A stretch of DNA of 64,000 nucleotides from Dioscorea cayenensis subsp. rotundata (taxonomy: Eukaryota; Streptophyta; Magnoliopsida; Dioscoreales; Dioscoreaceae): the NCBI RefSeq assembly GCF_009730915.1, contig NC_052474.1, positions 8,839,501-8,903,500 of the forward strand. Reading direction: 5' to 3'. The notes under the pieces are model-generated. The model saw nothing but the letters and a program-made list of their open reading frames with translations, was not told the origin of the DNA and did not search any database. A program made the translations under genes and the position numbers. Numbering within the stretch: position 1 is the first letter of the stretch; each line of letters opens with the position of its first letter. This document shows, one piece after another, positions 12,588-23,448 of this stretch.

Positions 12588-13869
12588 CCTATTGTCAAAC
12601 CAACTACTATACAACTTATTCTATCTATTGTTGTCTCACAAGAATGAAACCTTAGGCAAATTGACATTCAAAATGCCTTCCTGCATGGTGTCTTACAAGA
12701 AGACTTATTCATGCGTCAACCACCAGGGTATGAGGATCACAAGCATCACACTCATGTGTGCAAACTTGATAAAGCCTTATATGGTCTTAAGCAGGCACCT
12801 TGGGCCTGGCATGCTCGGTTAAGTATGAAGTTGTATGAACTTGGGTTCAATTCTTTAAAGGCTGACACTTCCTTGTCCATACTCAGAAGATCAGGCTTTA
12901 TAATCCATATACTTATATATGTAGATGATATTATCATTGCTAGCTCTAGCTCCAAAGCAACTGACAAACTTATCCAGTAGTTGGCAAAGGATTTTACTAT
13001 CAAAGCCCTTGGCACACTCCATTATTTTCTAGGTATTGAAGCTACCAATAGCAAAGATGGCTTAGTCCTCACTCGAAGAAAATACATCTCTGATTTGCTA
13101 CACAATACCAAGATGACGAATTGCAAGGCAGCTTCAACTCCTATGTCAAGTACAGATAAGTTGTCCAAGACTCAAGGATCACCTCTCTCTGAAACTGCCA
13201 TTCTCATGTATAGAAGCACTGTTGGGGCACTTCAGTATTTAACTCTCACATCGCCAGATATCTCATATGCCGTCAACAAAATTTGCCAGTTCTTATAATC
13301 TCTGATAGACACACATTGGGGGGGCTATTAAACGGATACTTTGATATATTAAGGCAACCTTCTCACATGGCCTCTTCATTCGGAAGTCAAGCTCCAGGCT
13401 TCTCAGTGCCTTTTATGATGCTAATTGGGCAGGATGTCCTGATAACCGTCGCTCAACTAGTGGTTTTGTAGTTTATCTTGGTCCCAACTTGATATCATGG
13501 AGTTCTAGGAAGCAACCAACAGTTTCTCGCTCAAGTACAGAAGTTGAGTACAAAGCACTTGCAAATGCCATGGCTGAATTAGTATAGATGCAATCTTTGC
13601 TTAAGGAGTTAGACATATATCAAGCTCGAGCTCCATGCTTATGGTGTAATAATCTTGGAGCAACCTATCTCACTGCCAATCCTGTGTTCCATGCACGAAC
13701 TAAGCACATTGAAGTGGATTTTCACTTTGTCAGAGAAAGGGTTGCTATAAAAGCACTTGGAAGTTCGATTCATCTCTTCTCAAGTTCAGGTCGCCAATAT
13801 CTTTACCAAAGCCTTAGTTCAAGAGCCATTCAATTGTCTTCAATGCAATCTCACTTGGTTTCTAGTGGC
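12588..13869 (+). pseudogene. Ty1/copia pol, 3' part: reverse transcriptase and RNase H (pseudogene)
   Basis: Resumes the pol frame with PIVKPTTIQ, an in-frame TGA, then [19 protein letters not shown]. Then come RQPPGYED and [12 protein letters not shown], and the reverse transcriptase active-site motif YVDDI at about 12917-12931. After a stop the connection domain follows (12981-13298: LGTLHYFLGIEA, YRSTVGALQYL, SPDISYAVN). RNase H pieces are at about 13420-13580 ([32 protein letters not shown]) and 13588-13780 ([16 protein letters not shown]), with frame changes. Together with 1860-4566 it represents a complete but dead copia polyprotein. Confidence 0.9.
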
Positions 13870-14064
13870 TGAGATCATAGTCAAAGAACTGTCTATGAAC
13901 GTTTCACTATATATCCTGCTATATTGTAGGAGTTAGTTACCATATTCCTCTCTCACGTAGCTTTTCAGTTACATTCTTTTCTTCTTCTTTTGTTGTTGAT
14001 TCAGTTATAATCTCTATTATATATAGCATCAAATCCTATTAAATAGTATGTGGCATTATTTTCA
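13870..14064 (+). mobile_element. 3' LTR of decayed Ty1/copia element
   Basis: Starts TGAGATCATAGTCAAAGAAC, the counterpart of TGTTAGAAATAGTCAAAGAG in the 5' LTR, and ends in ATTTTCA like the 5' copy. It is 195 bp against 215 bp, mainly because it lacks the duplicated TATGTAGCTTT block and has a shorter TA run. No clear polypurine tract precedes it. Confidence 0.8.
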
Positions 14065-14877
14065 TTTGTTAAAATAATATAAAATCGTTAGATTAAAATT
14101 CAATGATTTGTATCAAAATTCATAGAGGATCTCGATCCTCTATATATTATAATGTTGTATTGAGAGGAATAGTTCGAAGGTGGTGGTGTGGGAACCCACC
14201 CAAAAAGCCTAGGTTCAAAGGTGGTGTGGGACCCACAAAAAAAGGGCCAATCACAATCAAGCAATGGGGCTGGTGAGGCATTTAGGTACTTTTAAATAAA
14301 ATCCATAGTACGTACGTACGAACATATTTCAATTTCTAATTTTGTTTGAACATATATCAATGTATCAAGTAATGTGCATATGTACACAAAACAATTTTTT
14401 TTTTATAAACTAATATTTTACAACAAAGATCTTATCGATTTTCATTTTAATATTTTTAAAACAGTTTAAAAGCAAACATAATAATAATAATAAAAATAGT
14501 CTCAAGCCAAAAAGCCTTTGGTCTAACTGAAAATATAGATTTGTAACCTAATATTTATGTCAACTGAGTAAGAGTGCATAGGGGGACCTCCATTTACTCC
14601 TATAGTTACACCATCGATGATAGTGCATGCGTTTGTTGTATTAAAAAAAAAATCTCAAAACAAACGTACCTTCAATTTTTATTAAATACAAATGTACATA
14701 ACACCAAAAAGTTCATGTCCCTCACTCTCAAAACGTTTATAATTAACTTCATTAAACAAAGCCTAACAACCACAAAAGTTTTCTTTTATCTCATTTATTA
14801 TTTAAGGTACAAAGTTGATACAGTGCAACAATACTTTCTCAATATCCAAATCAATGTTGCCGTTAATAAAATATATA
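14065..14877. other. AT-rich intergenic DNA
   Basis: Begins with a block (14085-14150) that is a divergent inverted copy of sequence at 580-665, including a GATCTCGATCCTCTATATAT end. That could be the far end of an older element holding the copia insertion. The rest (14160-14877) has no supported gene; the 110-codon open frame at 14574-14906 has low-complexity composition. Confidence 0.45.
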
Positions 14878-15387
14878 GGGAAAATTACCTAAAAGTCACT
14901 AGATAGTTTCAAACTTCCACTGTAGTCCCTCTGACAATTGCATTTCCCATTAGATCCCTCCTTTTTTAATCCAAATTCTTTTCAGCCCTTGGTGTTACTT
15001 CCGTCAGTTAAATAGAAGTAAAATGTCACAAATGCCCATATACCCATATGAGATGGAAAAAAAAACAAAAGAGACAATTTTCCCTCCAAGTCACATCACA
15101 ATTAATGAAAAACATGGTCATATCTTCCAATGAAGCTTTTTTGTCAGAAAAGAGAAGATATTTCACTCCTCCTTCTCATTCTTTTTTGTCCTTTTCTTCT
15201 TCTTCTTCTTCTTCTTCATCTTCTCCTTCTTCTTATCCATCTTCTTCTTCATCATCATCATCATCATCATCATCGTCTTCTTCTTCTTGTTTGTGTTATT
15301 TTACATGCTTTTGCGTCTGGAATATAACAAGCTTTTTCACTTTTGTTATTTTTTCGTGGATGTGGATTCTTACAAGATTTTTGAAAT

Positions 15388-15713
15388 TTCATGTGGGAGT
15401 CATCAATAATGGAAACATTTTCCGCCATGGGCGATACAAAGGAGAAGAACGTGTGCTTCAATCTACCGTCTTAAGTTCATGGGAGTCAGTTATGGGTGAG
15501 ATATGTGCGCATTGGGCCCTAGATATTTCTCAAGTGAGAGTGAAGTTCGTAACGCCTGACGCATACAAAATGCTTTGCCTAATTGAGTCTGATGTGGATT
15601 TTCAACGCATATGTCATATATACTATAGTTTCAACAAATTTGTCGTGGACATCATAATCGACGAAGTGAGTGTTCTTGCAGATGGAAACTCGGCCTCCTT
15701 GATCCCATTGTAA
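15388..15713 (+). pseudogene. MULE transposase N-terminal domain exon
   Basis: Open frame with HGRYKGEERVLQS, SWESVMGEICAHWALDIS, VRVKFVTPDAYKMLCLIESD and DFQRICHIYYSF. The same pattern (VRVKF-TPDG-K, D-DFQ-MCH-Y) recurs, more decayed, at 31240-31560 and 34394-34700. This is the N-terminal domain typical of MuDR-type plant transposases. An upstream poly-Ser stretch in the same frame (15180-15290) is a TCT/TCA microsatellite and is not convincingly coding. A donor-like GT could follow the SLIPL end, but the stop at 15711 suggests decay. Confidence 0.6.
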
Positions 15714-16099
15714 TACAACAATCAATGCTATTGCTGGTTACTTGTCTTTTATATGTTACTATGTTCTAGATGTCAGTACTGTGAATGACAATCATTTTCT
15801 GTGTATTAATATAATTTATTGTCTATTATTCATGGTTTTTGTGTACTCTATAAGCTTCCTGTTTATTATTTTGATTTCCCGTGTATGATATATGTTTCCT
15901 ATGTAAAATACTTGTTTCGTGTGTATTATTATTAATTCGTGTGTATTTTGCAATTTTTCAATACAGAGAATCCTTGTCAAGCAGCATGAACCCCAATGGC
16001 GATAGTTTTCTCTCCCAACATAATTCTTCTGGGCATTTTGACTTTATATTTATATAGAAAATGATAAAATCTGGGTTCCTGTAAGGTGCGCTGCTTCAG

Positions 16100-16425
16100 A
16101 ATTCCAATGGCGAGTGCATGTTTTGAAAGAGGGAAATGTAGGCACGTTTCAACTGAAGACAATTTCATTAACTCAAATTTGCGGTGGAGACATTGGTACG
16201 ACAACGCATCCAAAAGTAAGCAAGAAGTGGGTTTCTAAACTTGTCATGCAAAAATTGAAAGAACAACCATTATATAGAGCTATTGACATATCCTATGTGT
16301 CATCCAGTATCGGGATTGTTCTTCCAGAAGATGAAAAGTACATGGCCTACCGTACAAGCATGCATGTGCCACGATCATTCAAACAGACACAAATGCCCAT
16401 TTTTACGTATACAATTAATTTATAG
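16100..16425 (+). pseudogene. MULE transposase zinc-finger DNA-binding domain
   Basis: Encodes WRVHVLKEGNVGTFQLKTI, then QICGGDIGTTTHPKVSKKWV and KLKEQPLYRAIDI. The C-(x)n-HPK-SKKWV arrangement is the MuDR-type zinc finger found between the N-terminal and catalytic domains of plant MULE transposases. It is followed by sequence that would lead into the catalytic domain but stops at 16423. The matching domain of the bigger MULE lies at about 35165-35225. Confidence 0.6.
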
Positions 16426-16454
16426 TTGAATGGTATTGTAGGGGGTATGCCAAC

Positions 16455-16655
16455 CTAATATCCTCGATTTTTTGACAATGACAAGCCATTTGACGACAAG
16501 CAGGAGCTTTGAATTCGGTCGCCAATATCGAAAAAACGGTCTGACAATCCAAGAAGGAAGAGAATCGAGTCACAAGCCTTCGATGTTGCTATTTACATTG
16601 TAGCTGGTGCCATCAAGCTGGACATAATCGTAGATTATGTAATGCAGTCATAGCG
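16455..16655 (+). pseudogene. MULE transposase C-terminal zinc knuckle remnant
   Basis: Reads FDNDKPFDDKQEL, a stop, then IRSPISKKRSDN, RRKRIESQAFDV and, after a frame change, LHCSWCHQAGHNRRLCNAV ending at a TAA at about 16656. The CX2CX4HX4C knuckle and the NDKP / RKRIES words match the end of the larger MULE transposase (36520-36721), which has LHCNRSHASGHNRRSCNE. Everything between zinc finger and knuckle is missing. Confidence 0.6.
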
Positions 16656-17658
16656 GACTAAACATTCTATCCATAACGGTAATGTAATTTATTTGTTTTT
16701 ACTGTTGCAATGTTTAGTTTCTGTCTAATATAAGCATGAATTATGTTTGTTTTGTTGTTGTTGTGTAGTTTTCTTTTTTACTTGTGTATTAAATTTCTTT
16801 CCTGTGTTTATATTTGGAGTACTATGTATTATTTTCATTTCATGTGTAGAAAACCGGCTTCCTGTGGTGTGCTTCAGTTTGCTGTGTACTATATTTGTTT
16901 CCTATGTGTCATATTGAGTTGGTGTGTATTATTTACATTTCTTGTGTATCTTTAACTTTTCCTGTTTAGTAAATTATATTGATCTGCATTATTTTCTGTG
17001 TACATTTCTTATTTAAGGCCGATTTTGTAATTAACTATATACGCAATGTTTTTATTCACAAAAAACAAAACAAAAAACACAAGTACATATATGGAAACTA
17101 AAGTTATGAAAATGTTATTGTTCACATGAATACAGAATACATCAACCTTATGACCGTTTTGAAACGGCTCCATCGTTTGCAGCAGCTTCTTTTTTGCTGT
17201 CGATCTCCTAACCATCAACAACTCTCTTTGTCACTAGCTAACACAAGTTCGAAGAACTACAAAGCAAACTCACAACAAATACAATGTCGTCAAAACACTA
17301 CACATTAATTATTTATGTTTCCTGTGTATTGTCTATATTTTCCTGCTTAACATTCAATTTGATGTGCATCATTTGTTGAGTACATTTCGGATTTATGACT
17401 GATTTTGTAATTACAAAAAAAAAAGACAAGTAATAATATGGATACTGAAGTTCTTGCAATGTTAATATTTACATTAGGTACTGATGTCAGAGCCCTACAA
17501 ATTTATCTCAGGTTTGACGTTTAAGTCTTCCATTGTCTCCCCCATCATGTATAACACACCATTAAAATTAAGAAAAACTTAATTTATACAGTTAGTATCC
17601 ATTATGCATAACACACCATTAAAATTAAGAAAAGTTTAATTAAAAACAGTTAGTAAAC

Positions 17659-17692
<34 letters not shown>

Positions 17693-18365
17693 CATAAACC
17701 AATTTTTAAAAATTATAAAAAAACCAAATTACAAATTCAATTATTCTTCAAAATTGTAGAAAAACTTAATATATTTTTGGATTTTTTTCCTATGAATAAC
17801 GGTCTAATTAGATATGCAATGAATTTTTTTTTTTATAAAATTGAATAAATCATAATTTCATTTATAAAAAATTACAACAAAAAAAAACAACAAGGTAGCA
17901 TAACAAGAAAGAAGCAAAGAAATTGGGATAGATCATTAAGAGTGATTGATATTCTTACAAAATAAAATAAGTTTTATTAACCAATTTAAAAATAATTCCA
18001 TTAATTACTTATAAAATAATAATTAAATATTATTTAAAACTATTTTAATCTTTAAAAAAAATTAAATTTATTATCTTTCAAATAAAAAAACCAAAGTTTC
18101 AAACCCAACTGTTCCCAAGGAAAAAAGCAGGGTTAAAAGCGTCATTTCAGCCCGTTGAAATGATGGCCAATTAAATCATCTCACAGGTTATCTCTCAAGG
18201 GCATTAGTGTAATTTCACAGGCCATTTAACGCTTTCGTTTTCTCGGTTAACAAATATTGGGCTGAAAAGTAAATTCAAGAAAAATGAGAGACCCCTGAAA
18301 AACTCAATACTCGAAGGATTAAATGAAATTATTCAAATTATTGAGGGATTTTTGAGTACTTCCCC

Positions 18366-18600
18366 TATATTTATTCAATAAGTTAATTGTATTAGTGAAT
18401 TTGGTGAGCATTGCCACTACATAAAAAAAAAATAAAAGGATTTGGTGAGCATTGTGTAAATAGGGTGAGGGTGGGTGTGGTGGTGATCTGTCCATATATA
18501 TATATATATACTAAAAAAATAAAAAAATAAAAAAATAATTTGGTGAGCATGATTACATAGATTGACTATATTGAATTGAAGAGACAGCTTTGACGCTTGC
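18366..18600. other. DFR-like upstream region, distal part
   Basis: Short interval between the MULE end and the proximal promoter. It contains three copies of TTGGTGAGCA(T) at about 18399, 18441 and 18539 and a TA run. No gene. Confidence 0.5.
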
Positions 18601-18725
18601 CCAACTAAAGCAATTGAAGAGTAGATGTGCACGTGGTTAGTGAAGCACAAATATAACGTCATGGGCAATAGTGCCTTACTCTTTGGAGGGACTGAAGTCT
18701 TTATTGTAGTTGTAGGTCTATAAAT
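18601..18725 (+). promoter_or_regulatory. DFR-like proximal promoter (MYB-type site, E-box, G-box, TATA)
   Basis: Upstream of the DFR-like ATG (18833) there is a CCAACTAAAG MYB-type element (18601-18610), a CAATTG E-box (18611-18616), a CACGTG G-box (18630-18635), an ACGT core (about 18656) and a TATA box TCTATAAAT (18717-18725). A MYB element near a bHLH E/G-box is the arrangement used by MYB-bHLH-WD40 complexes at flavonoid genes. That this promoter is so regulated is inference. Confidence 0.5.
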
Positions 18726-18832
18726 GAGATGAAGAACCAAACAGAATCATCAAAGAAAAAAAACAAAATCTCATAACTATTAGCTTTGTATTATTATTAT
18801 CATTATTACTATAATTGTTAAATATATATATC

Positions 18833-19433
18833 ATGGATGGTAAGGGAACAGTGTGTGTGACTGGAGCCGCTGGTTACGTTGGTTCATGGCTTGTCATGAG
18901 ACTCCTCGAGTGTGGTTATACTGTCAAGGCCACCGTCCGGGATCCTAGTTTCGTTTCATTTCTTTTTTTCTTTCTTCTTATTATCTTTTTTTTTTAAGGT
19001 TTTTATTGAATGTCTAAGTTTTAATTTAATTTATTAATGTGGTGAAGAATACTTGATTCTTTGTTTTGTTAGTTTTGTTAGCATAGATTTTTCATTATCT
19101 TCTTCTTCACTGTGCTTTCATATATATATATATATATATATATGCACATTCTCCAAGTTTAATTTTTTTATATATATACACATACGAGGGTTTGTTTTTT
19201 AAAGACATGTTTAGATTTCAAATCTTTGAATATTTCATATTAGCCTTTATATTTACATTTAACAATTACTGTTCATTTGTATATAATATTTAATAATACT
19301 TAACAGTAATCTACAACGGTGTATTAGTACAATAATTAATAGTAAAATTTGTATATCACTTTTACAAATAACAACCGTTAAGTTATGATCTAATGGCTAC
19401 AATCAAATATCTCTAGAATTTTAAAAGCTTATA

Positions 19434-19477
<44 letters not shown>

Positions 19478-22125
19478 TTTAAAAAAATAATAGTTTTATA
19501 TTTAACCTCAAAATTATGCATGAGAGTTAATTGTGGTATGACTCACTTTATTGTTTTTTGTGGTGATGTTTAGTTAGGTTGTTGAGTGTTGAAATCTATG
19601 TGTTTGTGTTTTTTTTTCCAAGATTGTTTTATGTTATTTAAAATGGTATTGAGCTAATTCTTATGTGTGCAGAATGACATTAAAAAAAAAAGTCCCCATT
19701 TAGAGTGAATTTACTTTTCTCTTTATTGGAAAGTAGAGGGTTTCACTTTCTTCTAACTCAGTGGTTGAGGATTGGTTATTTGTCCATATTGTTTTTTTAA
19801 AAAAAGTATTATTTATTTATTTATTTAAAAAAAGTATTATTTTTAAAAATGCAATAAAAAAATAAAAAAGATAAGATGAAAATATGAGAATGAAATTTGC
19901 TAAAAGCTTTAAATATCATTAAAGATACAAATAATAACAAGAAAAGAACAAAAAGTAAACATATAAGGTATGTCCTTTGTTTTTTTTTCCAATTTATTTC
20001 GGAAGCATCACTTAAAAAATTTTTGTTGTTCTAGAGTATATTCTTGCGAGTGGACATGCTTTCATTGTGTGTGAGTATGTGTGTTTTTTTAATTTTTATT
20101 TTTCTGTAAATTTAAATTTTATGCTGGTGCTTTAATTTTTTATTTATTTTTATTTTTCGAATATCTGAGACTGGATGCACTCCTATTTTTTTAATTTTAA
20201 AAAAAAAATTCTGAAAATTTAAATTCTATGCCTTTGTTCATTGATTTATTTTTGTTTTTTTAATACTTTGCTCATGTGAGAGATATGGTTTCATTATGTT
20301 TTCTTTTTTTCTTTTATTTTTCTGTAAACCTAAATTCTAATCGTTTATTTATTTTTATCTTTCAAATGCTCAAGAGTAGATGCACTTTTAATTTTTAATT
20401 ATTAATTATTTTATTTTTTCTGTTAATTTAATTCTATGCCTTTGTTTTTTAAATTTTTTTGGATTTTCTAATGGCTAGCTCATGAGGGTGGATATGTTTT
20501 CATTATGTTTATTTAATTTCCCTTTTTTCTTTTTTATTTTTCTGAAAATTTATATTCTATCCCAGTGTTTTGATTTGTTTATTTATTTTTATTCTCATAT
20601 ACGTGAGAGTATATTCGCTTTCATTTTCTTTTAAAATTTTTAATTATTTTATTTTTCTGTTAATTTAATTCTTTGCCATTTATTTACTATTTTCTTTTCC
20701 AATACCTAGTTCATGAGAGCGGGTATGCTTTTAATTTTTTAATTTTTCATCAATTGTAGCATAGTGAAAGTGTATGGTATAATTAAAAATCTATGTACAC
20801 TTTTACCATGTGACTTGTTCATATTTATTTTAAAAAAATCATTTTTATAAATCTAAATTCTGTAGTGTGGGTGCTTTTTATTTGTTGATTTATTTTTATT
20901 TTTTTCCAAAGACTTAACTGTGGATATGCTTTCTTTTTTTAGTTGTTTTTTTTTGTGTGTAAATTTAAATTCCATGTTTTTCTTCATCTATTTAATTATT
21001 TTTCTAATACCTAGCTCATGAGTGTGGATATGTTTTCATTATGTTTTTTAATTGCCCTTTTTTTATTTTTCTGTAAATTTAAATTCTGGCACCAGTGATT
21101 TAATTTGTTTATCTATTCATTTATTTTAATACCTCAGAGTGGTTGCCCTTTTCATTTTTTTTTTCATTTTAATTGTTTTATTTTTTCTGTTAATTTAATT
21201 TTATGCTTTTATTTATTGTATTTTTTCTAATATGAAAGTGGATATGCTTCCATTTTAAAAATTTATTTTATTCCCACCACGGTAAGATGAGGGGGTATGA
21301 TATGATTAAAAAGGCCGCGCATATCTTTTAACACTTGGTTTATTCATTTTTGTTTGAAACAAAATTTATTTTTCTGAAAATATAAATTCTATGCTAGTGT
21401 TTTTATTTGTTTTTCAAAGGTGGATCGATAAAAAGTGCTTTATTTGTTACCTGAGAGTGGATGTGTTTTTATTTTTAATTTTTAATTGTTTTAATTTTCT
21501 ATAAATTTATATTCTATGCTCTTATTCAATGATTTATTTTAATTTTTTTTTAATACCTAGCTTATGAGAGTGGATATCCTTTCATTATGTTTTTTTAATT
21601 TTCCTTTTTTTCTTTTATTTTTCTGTAAATTTAAATTCTATGCCAGTGCTTTTATTTGTTTATTGATTTTTATTTTTCTAATATCTGGCTTATGAGAGTG
21701 TATGTGCCTTCATTTTTTTTCTTTTCTTTTCTTATTTTTCTGTATATTTAAATTCTACACCTTTATTTATTTATTTATTTATTTATTTAAGACCTGATTC
21801 ATTAGAGCGGATATGTTTTCATTTCTTTTTCTAATTTTCCTTTTTTATTTTTCTTTATGTTTAAATTCTATGCCTCACTTTTATTTGTTCATTTTTATTT
21901 TATTTTTCACATATAGGACTCATGAGCGTGGATGTGCAGCCTCTTTTGCTTTCTTCTTCTTATTATTATTATTAGAGGACCAGTTATCTATAGACCGTTG
22001 GATCGGCTAACATCGATGAACAATTGTTAATATAATAATTACTGTTTAGAATAGTATATCACATAGTATTACTATTCACCAATATCAGTCAATGATCCAA
22101 TGACAACGTCCATAGATGTTTTGCC

Positions 22126-22156
<31 letters not shown>

Positions 22157-23448
22157 TTGAACTTTGAACAGACAACAAGGAGAAGGTAAAGCACCTGGTT
22201 GACCTTCCAGGTGCCAAAACCAGGCTGAGTTTATGGAAAGCAGACCTTGTTGATGAAGGGAGCTTTGATGAAGCCATTGATGGATGCATTGCTGTCTTCC
22301 ACAATGCCACCCCCATGGACTTTCTCTCTAAAGACCCTGAGGTACATCTTTTCCAATTTTCATTTTCATCTCAAACAATCCAATGCACTTTACAATAAAT
22401 CCATACAGATATGCAGCAAACTTCATACCTTTTGTTTGTTGCAGAATGAGGTGATAAAGCCAACTATTGATGGAGTACTGAATATAATGAGATCTTGCTT
22501 GAAGGCAAAGAGTCTTCAGAAGATGGTATTCACTTCGTCGGCAGGTGCTGTGACAATGCAAGAACATCTCAAGCCTGTGTATGATGAGGATTGCTGGACC
22601 GACGTAGATTTCTGTAGGAAGAAAAAGATGACAGCTTGGGTAAGTACTAAACTCTTGAATAATCTCAACAAATAAGGAACTAAATTATCTAAACAGAAAA
22701 ACTTCATATTGCAGATGTATTTTGTTTCCAAGACTTTGGCCGAAAAGGCTGCAATCGAATTTGCAGAGCAGAATGGCCTGAATCTCGTTAGCGTCATACC
22801 GACTTTGGTAAATGGACAGTTTATCATGAACTCAATGCCGCCTAGCATGCTCACTGCCCTTGCTTTGATAACTAGTATGTGCCAATCTATCATAACCTCT
22901 TCAATGGCAATAATTGAAATACATATACCATTACAATTATGGAATTCAGAAATCCTAGCAAATAAATTAATGAGAATTGATTTACTGAGAATGATGCAAA
23001 TGTTTTGCAGAAAATGTACCACATTACTCGATCTTGAATCCAATACAGTTTGTGCACTTGGATGATCTGTGCCACGCCTTAATCTTCTTATTTGAGCATC
23101 CTGAAGCAAAAGGAAGATACATCTGCTCTTCTCACGATATCACTCTTCCGGACCTTGCAAAGATGTTGAGGGACATATATCCAGAATATGACATCCCCAC
23201 AGAGTATGTGCCATAATTGGTTTCAAAGTTCTATAGGTACACTTAGTTTTCTGTATATCTGTTTACTAACGGAATTTACATGAAACAGGTTTGAAGGCAT
23301 TGACAAAATTCATGACCTTGTTCGATTCTCATCGAAGAAGCTTTTGGACCTGGGGTTTGAGTACAAGTATAGTCTGGAGGACATGTATAAGGGAGCAATT
23401 CATACATGCAGAGCTAAGGGACTGATTCCACTTGCAACAAAAGATTGA
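18833..23448 (+). CDS. DFR: Dihydroflavonol 4-reductase-like protein
   Basis: NADPH-dependent short-chain reductase of the DFR group, which reduces dihydroflavonols to leucoanthocyanidins in the cytosolic flavonoid pathway. Six exons: 18833-18947, 22172-22341, 22445-22639, 22715-22874, 23011-23203, 23289-23448. All introns are GT-AG, phases agree and the product is 330 residues, normal for DFR; six exons is also the usual DFR structure. Visible: Rossmann motif GAAGYVG (11-17), catalytic Ser127 (FTSSAG), YFVSK giving Tyr162 and Lys166, QFVHLDDL and GRYICSSHD. The residue that aligns with Asn133 of grape DFR, a substrate-selectivity position, is Thr132 here. VNGQF (192-196) replaces the usual VVGPF, and LNPIQF (222-227) replaces KQGQF. 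It is therefore a divergent DFR or close paralogue; anthocyanidin reductase is less likely. Intron 1 is 3.2 kb of repeats. A MULE ends 467 bp upstream. Confidence 0.88.
20040..21940. repeat. ~110 bp degenerate tandem repeat array in DFR-like intron 1
   Basis: About 16 copies of a T-rich unit containing CATGAGAGTGGATATG, TTTTCATTATG, TTATTTTTCTGTAAATTTAA and ATTCTATGCC. GTGGATATG-type words recur near 20049, 20166, 20271, 20369, 20481, 20601, 20711, 20912, 21017, 21132, 21235, 21449, 21552, 21690, 21799 and 21919, mostly 100-120 bp apart. Alternate units look more alike, hinting at a dimeric higher-order unit. An unrelated block sits at 20755-20830. Confidence 0.8.
21982..22118. mobile_element. 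Small MITE in DFR-like intron 1
   Basis: Imperfect inverted ends: TTATCTATAGACCGTTGGAT on the left and, read on the minus strand, CATCTATGGACGTTGTCATT on the right. It sits inside a TTA trinucleotide run present on both sides. The TATGGACGT end words resemble those of the fragments at 568-1400. Interior is AT-rich and non-coding. Confidence 0.45.

Larger units (their letters stand above)
14878..18365 (+). mobile_element. Deletion-derivative Mutator-like element (MULE)
   Basis: Left end GGGAAAATTACCTAAAAGTC and the complement of the right end, GGGGAAGTACTCAAAAATCC, are similar inverted termini of the GGGAAAATT type seen in the larger MULE at 30831-41139. Inside are remains of a MULE transposase gene: an N-terminal domain (15388-15713), a zinc-finger DNA-binding domain (16100-16425) and a C-terminal zinc knuckle (16455-16655). 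The catalytic domain is absent, as though deleted between 16430 and 16450. Spacers at 15780-15960, 16700-17010 and 17310-17400 consist of ~20 bp degenerate repeats with the keyword GTGTATTAT. No clean 9 bp target duplication is visible. Confidence 0.7.

Noticed and set aside
15048..15387. Poly-Ser frame as part of a real protein
   Set aside because: Produced by a TCT/TCA microsatellite; only the part after about 15388 resembles the MULE domain.
14869..18374. 9 bp target duplication for the 14878-18365 MULE
   Set aside because: Flanks AAATATATA and TATATTTAT do not match; any duplication has decayed or the ends are slightly misplaced.
22516..23109. 197-codon minus-strand open frame
   Set aside because: Antisense of DFR-like exons 3-5; the plus-strand exons have exact splice phases and conserved motifs.
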